This document shows, one piece after another, positions 8,231 through 13,747 of a stretch of DNA of 13,747 nt (position 1 is the stretch's first letter; each line of letters opens with the position of its first letter). This DNA comes from Haplosporangium gracile. Its lineage: Eukaryota; Mortierellomycota; Mortierellomycetes; Mortierellales; Mortierellaceae. The position numbers and the translations under genes were made by a program. The notes under the pieces were generated by a model. That model was given only the letters and a program-made list of their open reading frames with translations. It was not told the DNA's origin and made no database searches. The stretch lies in contig JAAAUF010000305.1 of NCBI GenBank assembly GCA_015499985.1, forward strand, positions 1-13,747, written 5' to 3'.

Positions 8231-9205
8231 ATGATTGGTATCAAATCAGCACTGGGCTTGATGTGCCTGCTCGTTGGATCCGCTACCTCAATATGTACAG
8301 CGCCCGTCGTCAGCTCTGAAGCCAGTACCACAACTACCGACATCATCGCCGTTGACCACAACGCCATACTCACAAAACGCTCCTTCAACCTGCGTCAAAA
8401 GTGGCTAAGCGACGAGCTCAATTGCATCCAGATCCTCAATCCTGCCCCCGGTGCAGCTTATCGCTCGGGTTACTTTGTCCGTCTCAACTATGGTGCTGAA
8501 CAATGCAATGCTACCGCTATAGGGCCTTGGACAATTCATTTGTACAATAACCTTGATATCCAGGATGGTAAAGTTAGTTATGATTATCATGAAGTCATTG
8601 CCTCTGAAGTAAGTTCTTCTTTTGCCTAGTTTTTATCACATTCGTCTTCGTAGATATGTTTGCATATTTGGAACAATAGTTAACAACTTATTCTTCATTT
8701 GATGGAATAGGTGAACGAGTACAAGATGCAATACTTGTGGACGATCCCAAGCAACCAGAACAGCAAGATCAAGAACGTCAAAAAGACAAACGAGTACTAC
8801 ATCCGCATCGAGACCAACTCCCAGGAGGGCGTCAGACTCGTCGGAAACGCAGGACCCTTTGCCATCTCCTCTCAGTACGACTCTAACGGTGGCTTGGACT
8901 CTGCTACACCAGGTACCACAACCGGAGGCAGTGATGTCGCTAAAATCCCAGCCATCACTAAGATCCCTAAGCCTCACAACAAGGCCCCCACTGACGAGAT
9001 TCACCCTCCCGTGACAGAGATTGCGCATACAAGGCCCATCCCCAGAAAGGTTCTTGTCGCGGGAGCTATTGCTGGAGGTGCGATTGGAGCTGGTATTGTC
9101 GGTGCCAGTCTCTTTGGACAGGTAGGCGGCGTTATTGGAGCTGTCATTGGAGGTATTATAGGCAGTATTGCTGTCCTTCTGAATTTTGTTGGTGGCCCCG
9201 TTTAG
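8231..9205 (+). CDS. Secreted Kre9/Knh1-like protein with glycine-zipper C-terminus
   Basis: Exons 8231-8608 and 8711-9205 join in phase (donor GTAAGT, acceptor AATAG) to 290 residues. A signal peptide covers about 1-24 (hydrophobic ALGLMCLLVG), and a Lys-Arg pair at 49-50 could be a Kex2 processing site. Residues about 63-180 form an Ig-like domain of the Kre9/Knh1 type: CIQILNPAPGAAYRSG, WTIHLYNN, YLWTIP, EYYIRIET and AGPFAIS are the typical strand motifs, with Cys 65 and 92 likely paired and an N-glycosylation sequon at 93-95. Such domains occur in fungal wall proteins linked to beta-1,6-glucan and in GPI proteins. A Pro/Lys/Thr linker (about 185-238) leads to a 49-residue glycine-rich hydrophobic end (240-288) with GxxxG spacing, probably one or two membrane helices. 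There is no Ser/Thr-rich GPI stalk. The start is set by the TATA box and signal peptide. The exact role is not known. Confidence 0.82.
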
Positions 9206-9732
9206 GGACGCGTCCTTGTCATACCCTTTTTTTATCTAACGAAAAAATAACGCTTCTTGAGTCTTTGCTACTCCTATACCCATGCTATGTAATAAATTAA
9301 TGCCACTTATGCCAACTATGCGACTTGCTATGAATGTGCTTTCAATGGGCTTGAAAGGGTCAAAGACGAGTTCAGGGCAGAGAGAGGATGATGTCGTCGT
9401 GGCTCTGCAGTGACCAATGCACCGTCTTTTTCCTGCCGAAGTAAATTGAGTTCAGCAGGCTTAAGAAAGGTCCGTCTCCCTTCCTCCTTCGGACATATGC
9501 CACGCTTCTTCGCCGGCACTCTCACGCTGCTCTCACTTTTTGTCCTCTTCCCTCCTTCCCCATGTCACTGCTTCTTCTTCGACTTCGGAATTCATCTCCG
9601 AGATCACCAATCTCTCATTCACAACTCTCTCTCTCCTTTGTTAAACCCCATTACATCCCTCACACCCATACCACCACCCCAACAACAACAAGATTCTTCT
9701 CAGCGCAACAGCAAACGCCTCCGCCACCTAAA
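9206..9732. other. Intergenic: Kre9-like 3' flank and nitrobindin leader
   Basis: The first 100 bases are the 3' flank of the Kre9-like gene with its poly(A) signal. From about 9470 the sequence is C/T-rich, then C/A-rich with CAA/CCA runs, typical of a fungal leader. An in-frame ATG at 9562 could extend the nitrobindin; see that entry. No separate gene is seen. Confidence 0.55.
9291..9296 (+). terminator. Poly(A) signal of the Kre9-like gene
   Basis: AATAAA occurs 86 bases beyond the stop codon in an AT-rich stretch, on the coding strand. It is the first such hexamer after the gene. Confidence 0.5.
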
Positions 9733-10543
9733 ATGACAGATAAACCACACCCGCTCGAGTTCCTGATAGGCACATGGGCAGGTCGTGGGAAAGGGTTCTA
9801 TCCCACAATCCCCTCCTTCGAATTCTTTGAAGAATTGACTTTCACAAAGGACCCTGCCGGTCGACCCGTCGTCGCCTATTCTCAAAAGACTCGACGTGCT
9901 GTTCCTGGGAGTGGAGGAGATGGTGGAGAGTCGGTTCCGGTCCCGGGGCCTCCACTTCACGCGGAGGTGGGGTTTATTCGGTTACCCAACTGGTCGAACG
10001 AGAAGTGTGAACTTGTCCTTAGCCAACCTACAGGTACCGTGGAGAAAGGGAAGGGTTGTGGTTTTGTTGATATTTAGGGTGCCAAGTATTCACTATCCTT
10101 CTTTTGTTGCTTGTTGGGTGTAGGTGTTGCGAGTATTGAGGTGGGTACTATCAAGGGAACCACCATTGATTGGGAGACCACCGGCATCATCCGCTCCCCA
10201 AGTGCCAAGGTAAAATCATCACTCTGCTCTGCATCAGATATGAAAAGCGCGGCACAACTGAATATACTTGTTAACTAGAGCATCTTTCTCTCTCTCTCAA
10301 TTATTCCAATAGGCGCCTCATACGACTCACTTTACTAGGTAAGATGGAACCTCGACGTTGGCTTCATATTGAGGATTGACTTCAACTGTATCTGATCCAC
10401 CTGTCATTTGTGTACCCTGTTCTTTCACTAATAGAAAATGGGTTATTAACTCAGAAGAGAAAACGCTCTCGTATGAGTTCTCGATGGCGACAGAGAACAC
10501 ACCCTTGACGCGCCATCTTGAGGTCCATCTGCACAAGGTCTAG
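9733..10543 (+). CDS. Nitrobindin / THAP4-type heme-binding protein
   Basis: Exons 9733-10033, 10124-10209, 10313-10338 and 10435-10543 join in phase to 173 residues. The family folds as a ten-stranded beta-barrel that binds ferric heme; members bind nitric oxide and isomerise peroxynitrite. The N-terminal GTWAGRGKGFYPTI (13-26) matches the family GxWxGxGxGxYPxI signature. Strand segments PLHAEVGFIRLP, CELVLSQPTG and ASIEVGTIKG follow, and the end RHLEVHLHK carries His 165, in the place of the axial heme ligand. Donors are GTACCG, GTAAAA and GTAAGA; acceptors are GTGTAG, AATAG and AATAG. The third exon is only 26 bases. The ATG at 9733 has A at -3 and gives the usual family length. An upstream ATG at 9562 is in the same frame with no stop and would add 57 residues with no Asp or Glu, ending RFFSAQQQ, a mitochondrial-type presequence. 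Both forms may exist. Confidence 0.92.
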
Positions 10544-10579
10544 AGCCTCTATCTCTATCTCCTACAGTACTCCTCTTCC

Positions 10580-10585
10580 AATAAA
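10580..10585 (+). terminator. Poly(A) signal of the nitrobindin gene
   Basis: AATAAA occurs 37 bases beyond the nitrobindin stop codon on the coding strand. Confidence 0.5.
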
Positions 10586-10934
10586 GACACGATCGAGGCG
10601 TCGTTGTTGTTCTTTTTGTTCTAATTGCTTCTTTAGCCGTTTTGTCACATCGAAAGAAGGTGGGCGCCAGCTCTTTCGTTGATAGCTGTTTGCAGTCGAA
10701 GGTACCAATGGATCACATGACCAGGAGACTCGAAAGGAGTCATCGCGCTCGCAATCCCACTTTCTTGTGCACTGCGCTTTGAACCCTCTTCTTTTGAATC
10801 TGCGGGATATATCTTCGACGTCGAACGATTTTTTTTTTTTTTTTCACCGTTCGGAGCAAAAGGATCTCCATTAACCCTTCCATTGCATTCCATTCCATTC
10901 GTTCACCCACCTTGTCTTCAAAAAAATAACATCC

Positions 10935-10943
10935 CATAAAAGG
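10935..10943 (+). promoter_or_regulatory. TATA-like element of the ACT-domain gene
   Basis: CATAAAAGG lies about 82-90 bases upstream of the ATG and is followed by a T/C-rich then CAA-rich leader. It departs from TATAAAA at the first base, so the call is tentative. Confidence 0.35.
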
Positions 10944-11024
10944 TGCACCAACACATCTTTTTTTTCCCTTCTTCATTCCTTTTCTCAACAAACAAACAGC
11001 AACCATCTTCAGTTGCTATCAAAA

Positions 11025-11450
11025 ATGACACTCAAATTAAACCTCGAATTGGACGCTCTCCCTTACACAATCCACCGTCTCCCACCCCAAACCCCAGCAT
11101 CTGTCTACCTGCCCCTAGTCGACAACCAAGCCTGGTACAGCATCACAAAAACCACCGAAGAAATCTCGCTCGTAATCTCTCACGCCTACTCCTCCACCCC
11201 ATCCTCCGCTCTCCTCCCGAACGATGAGCACAAGATCTCTCCCTCCTGGAGATGCTTCAAGGTTGCCGGTCCCTTGGATTTCAGCCTAGTCGGGATTATG
11301 GCCAACTTGTCCGGTGCGTTGGCACAGGAGAAGATTTCGGTGTTTGTTGTTAGCACGTATGATACGGATTATATTTTGGTCAAGGAGGACAAGGCGCTGG
11401 AAGCTAAGCGTGTCTTTGAGAGTATCGGACATTCCGTCGCCGTCCTTTAA
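11025..11450 (+). CDS. ACT-domain protein (tandem ACT, CASTOR/ACT_7-like)
   Basis: An intronless frame of 141 residues. The start ATG at 11025 follows five A residues, a good fungal context, and begins MTLKLNLEL. The C-terminal half (about 70-141) is a typical ACT domain: WRCFKVAGPLDFSLVGIMA, then LSGALAQEKISVFVVSTY and DTDYILVKEDKALEAKRVFESIG, ending in the family's DY(I/V)LV strand. The N-terminal half (LPYTIHRLPPQTPASVYLPL...SITKTTEEISLVI) matches the first, more divergent ACT unit seen in these short two-unit proteins. ACT domains bind small molecules, usually amino acids. Related vertebrate CASTOR proteins sense arginine, but short fungal and bacterial members of this type have no established ligand, so no ligand is claimed. 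The gene converges on the methyltransferase gene, with 171 bases between the stop codons. Confidence 0.88.
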   Translation: MTLKLNLELDALPYTIHRLPPQTPASVYLPLVDNQAWYSITKTTEEISLVISHAYSSTPSSALLPNDEHKISPSWRCFKVAGPLDFSLVGIMANLSGALAQEKISVFVVSTYDTDYILVKEDKALEAKRVFESIGHSVAVL

Positions 11451-11462
11451 GGAGGAGCAAAC

Positions 11463-11468
11463 AATAAA
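11463..11468 (+). terminator. Poly(A) signal of the ACT-domain gene
   Basis: AATAAA occurs 12 bases beyond the stop codon in an A-rich stretch. It is very close to the stop, so the 3' UTR would be short, which fits the tight convergent arrangement. Confidence 0.45.
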
Positions 11469-11621
11469 TACACATGCATTTTGAATCAAATGAAGTACCG
11501 TGCGATTGAGCCACATGGGAACAAAATTATCAATTGCTTTTTATGTTTGAGAAAGAGAGCAAAGTGGAATACTGAAAGAAGATTGTACGCGCATATGAAA
11601 AAGATGCCAATTGCTTTGAGA

Positions 11622-12884
11622 TTAAGAAGAAGGACGGGGTCCGTTTCGAGCTTTGACGACGATGGAATGTAACCATTTGGACCGATCTAACCACCAAAGG
11701 ACCTTGGCAAGCGCCAAATAAGTCCACTTGACACTTGGCCCGACCATCCCTCCAAACCGATTGAGCTGGTTCTCGACATGAGTCGCTAGTCCCGAGAAAA
11801 CCCTCTCCTCAATACACTCGATCTCGATATCTACAAACCCAGCGTCGACCAGATCCTGGCGGTACTCGTCCATCATCTTCATGTTGATATAGGGTACTTC
11901 CATGGCACTGAAGACGGTCTTAAAGATCGACAGGCCAAATCCAGAGGCGGGTGCGGGCTTTGCAAGGATCATGTCGGAGAGGGCGAGACGACCTGTGTTG
12001 GGTGCAAGAACTTGGGCTGCGTTCTTGAAAAACGCAGCGCGGGTGTTGTAATGGTATGCTGAATCGATCGAGATGACATGCGAGAAGAAACGGTCGCTGG
12101 AAGGAGTACTGGAGGCAAAGAGGTCGGGGGTGGATTCAAGGAACTGAGGCAGCTTGGAGGCGTCGGCGACATAGAGGTTGATGTCTGTTCCGGGGGTAGG
12201 CGTGCGCTTGACGAGGTCTTGAGCTGCGTGGTGCTGGATGGGCTCGATGGTGATGCCCGTAATCCTTGCTGGTTTGTGCAATTGTGCCATATACACATCC
12301 TGGTCTCCGCATCCAAACCCTACGTCTATATACACGAGTGGTGCCTGGGTTAGTTTCTTGTCTATGAATTAGCCTTGCACTTAACAAACAACGCATACAT
12401 GTTGAAAAAGCAAATGAATTGTACCGAGGATATGACTAGTACTGGTGATGTTAAGATGGGATGTAACCTTTTCAACAAGGGCCTTGCAAGCATCCTGGAA
12501 TCGCATCGCTGGTACCCGTTCCTTATCCCAAAGTCCCATACTGAACCACCAACCCGTCACTTCCAAGTTAAGGAACGCGTGTCGTAGACCATACATGACC
12601 GTTTGATTCAATCGCGCCTTAGCCGCCCTTCCCTCGTCCTTCTCGGAAGCAGCAGCATGGATGATGTCAAGGCCGACCGTATCGGGGTGTCGGGATGTGA
12701 GGCCACAGAGTTCTAGGATGGGGCCAGCGAGGGGCGTTTCTGCGACGACGAGTCCTAGAAGGAAGCCGAGGAGGAGTGGGGAGAGGGATGTGAGAAGGAA
12801 GGAGTGTGTGGAAGAGGAAGGGTAGACTGTGTGGAAAAAGAGAGCTGCGAGTACTACCGCGAGTCCTGTCAGGCGGTTTGACAT
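11622..12884 (-). CDS. Membrane-anchored SAM-dependent methyltransferase
   Basis: Exons on the minus strand are 12884-12425 and 12361-11622, with a 63-base intron (GTACAA...TTCATAG) in phase 1, giving 399 residues. Two hydrophobic segments (about 5-20 and 28-49) anchor the N-terminus. The class I methyltransferase fold begins with motif I, VYIDVGFGCGDQD (163-175), which binds SAM. The segment ITGITIEPIQ follows, then ISIDSAYHYNTRAAFFKNAAQVLAP, equivalent to the acidic loop and following helix, and LALSDMIL. The layout resembles the UbiE/CMAS/sterol-type group of lipid or small-molecule methyltransferases, and the anchor suggests a membrane substrate; neither can be settled here. Two other intron choices are in phase: donor GTTACA after LVEK, or donor GTATGC, each using the CCCAG acceptor. 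I prefer the 63-base intron because nearly every other intron here ends ATAG. The gene shares a divergent promoter region with BET1. Confidence 0.85.
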
Positions 12885-12908
12885 TGTCTTTTTTTTTTGA
12901 ATGAAAGA

Positions 12909-12950
12909 GATGCGAATGAGAGTGAAAGGGATGCGAATGAGAGTGAAGAA
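12909..12950. repeat. 21-bp tandem duplication in the methyltransferase leader
   Basis: The core GATGCGAATGAGAGTGAA occurs at 12909 and again at 12930, giving a period of 21 bases; the last bases of the two copies differ. It lies 25-66 bases upstream of the methyltransferase ATG. Confidence 0.85.
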
Positions 12951-13177
12951 GGAAGAGTGGGTGTGAGAAAGAGGAAAAGAGTTAAAGAAAGAAGAAGGAA
13001 GAAGGAAGAAGGAAGAGAAACGAAGAATGTCGTCATTGGTGAGTCGAATGACAGCGAAGTACAGTTTGTCGCTGTTGGCGCAAACGCGATTCAGTCGTCA
13101 GAAAGGAAAGGAGAAAGGACCCGTCGCAGAAACTCAAATCTCATATCGTGAGACTGATAGAAAAGTGTGGTGGTTCA

Positions 13178-13213
13178 AAGGGCAGTTCGACGAGTAGCAG
13201 ATGAACTGCCCTT
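13178..13213. repeat. Perfect 11-bp inverted repeat upstream of BET1
   Basis: AAGGGCAGTTC (13178-13188) and GAACTGCCCTT (13203-13213) are exact reverse complements separated by 14 bases. A further GGTT/AACC pair (13172-13175 with 13214-13217) can extend the stem past a two-base bulge. It could be a hairpin in RNA or a palindromic protein-binding site. Confidence 0.8.
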
Positions 13214-13390
13214 AACCTTTGTACCCTGGGATCCTGGGAAGGAAGTCAAAGTTCAAGAAGAAGGAGACAAGGTGCGATTTTCTTTTTCTTCTTCTCATCT
13301 CACACCCACCATACCCTACTTGTACTTTTACTTCATTAGCCCTACCTTTATTCTTTACTCTTATACCACACATACACACACATACCAACC

Positions 13391-13747
13391 ATGTACAGCG
13401 CAAACTCAAGGCAGAGGTACTGATACATACTTCACCCAGAAGAACGAACGACAATCGCCCACTCTCACATATAGACACAACAAACACCAGACTGACACGT
13501 CATCTTTCTTCTTGCATCTAATAGGCAGCCAAACAACAACTACAGCAACAACACCTGGCAGAGGAATCAGCTCCTCAATAGCGATACCCCATCCTCATCA
13601 GGAAGAAGCACTCCTTATGACCCCTCTCGCATGACCGACCGAGACCTGCTCTCGCTCGAGAGCCAGAACGACGAAGAGCTCTCCGGACTCCACTCTAAGG
13701 TTGCTATGCTCAAGAAGGTAATCAGTTAGGACGAATGTACTATATCA
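13391..13747 (+). CDS. BET1: BET1-type Qc-SNARE, N-terminal part (cut by window end)
   Basis: BET1 is a small tail-anchored SNARE for ER-to-Golgi vesicle fusion. A 26-base first exon (13391-13416, MYSANSRQ plus two bases) joins across a 108-base intron (GTACTG...AATAG) to 13525-13717, giving 73 residues in phase. Exon 2 ends before GTAATC, the donor of an intron that runs past the window. Residues 10-43 are a disordered Asn/Gln/Ser-rich N-terminus. From about 48 the Qc-SNARE heptads begin: DLLSLESQNDEELSGLHSKVAMLKK, matching the LE-x-x-N-(D/E)-E and L-x-x-K-V-x-x-LK pattern of Bet1 proteins. The zero-layer Gln and the C-terminal membrane anchor lie beyond the window. Related Qc SNAREs such as Sft1 are less likely because of the Asn/Ser-rich N-terminus and this heptad sequence. 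Confidence 0.88.

Larger units (their letters stand above)
10544..11024. other. Intergenic: nitrobindin 3' flank and ACT-gene promoter
   Basis: The stretch starts with the nitrobindin 3' flank and poly(A) signal. It ends in a leader with CAA-rich sequence before the ACT gene. A run of 17 T lies at 10829-10845 and an imperfect CATTC repeat at about 10880-10905. Minus-strand open frames here are low-complexity and are not credible genes. Confidence 0.55.
12885..13390. other. Divergent promoter region between the methyltransferase and BET1
   Basis: The methyltransferase side (12885-13020) is purine-rich on the plus strand, with a 21-bp tandem duplication and GAAGGAA runs, so its leader is pyrimidine-rich. 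The middle (13020-13260) is more complex and holds a perfect 11-bp inverted repeat. The BET1 side (13275-13390) is T/C-rich, then CA-rich. Open frames across the region lack ATG starts or are low-complexity. Confidence 0.6.

Noticed and set aside
12897..13151. 84-codon plus-strand open frame of Asn/Glu/Arg repeats
   Set aside because: It is produced by the 21-bp duplication and purine tract in the methyltransferase leader and has no domain.
13167..13634. 155-codon plus-strand open frame overlapping BET1
   Set aside because: It starts with GTG, runs through the BET1 intron, and is out of frame with the well-matched SNARE sequence.

Overview
The window is a piece of nuclear chromosome from a filamentous fungus, most likely an early-diverging lineage such as Mucoromycota/Mortierellomycotina. 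That placement is inferred from the gene content (COP9 signalosome subunit, mitochondrial ornithine carbamoyltransferase, Kre9/Knh1-like wall protein, BET1 SNARE) and from the short GT...AG introns; no marker here fixes the genus. I could reconstruct 14 complete introns by joining conserved protein segments in phase. All end in TAG and 13 end in ATAG. I saw no transposon, rRNA, tRNA, CRISPR or prokaryotic operon structure.

Left part (1-7197). A C-terminal fragment of a plus-strand gene (1-114) is followed by a roughly 700-base stretch with only a doubtful coding remnant. Four minus-strand genes then run in series: mitochondrial ornithine carbamoyltransferase (821-2359, 4 exons), a membrane-anchored monothiol glutaredoxin of the yeast Grx6/Grx7 type (2759-3582, 3 exons), an intronless 196-residue protein I do not recognise (4074-4664), and COP9 signalosome subunit 1 (4902-7197, 4 exons).

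Right part (7198-13747). A 1-kb divergent intergenic region with a clear TATA box separates CSN1 from three plus-strand genes: a secreted Kre9/Knh1-like protein with a glycine-zipper C-terminus (8231-9205, 2 exons), a nitrobindin/THAP4-type heme-binding beta-barrel (9733-10543, 4 exons, with an in-frame upstream ATG that would add a mitochondrial-type presequence), and an intronless ACT-domain protein (11025-11450). A minus-strand, N-terminally membrane-anchored SAM-dependent methyltransferase (11622-12884, 2 exons) converges on the ACT gene and diverges from BET1 (13391 to the window edge, cut off in its second intron).

The genes are mostly housekeeping and do not form a pathway or cluster. 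The features most worth a second look are the possible dual targeting of the nitrobindin, the Kre9-like/glycine-zipper combination, the unrecognised 196-residue protein, a perfect 11-bp inverted repeat upstream of BET1, the uniform ATAG splice acceptor, and a Gcn4/CPC1-type site correctly placed above the OTC TATA box. I found no convincing evidence of a previously undescribed multi-gene system.
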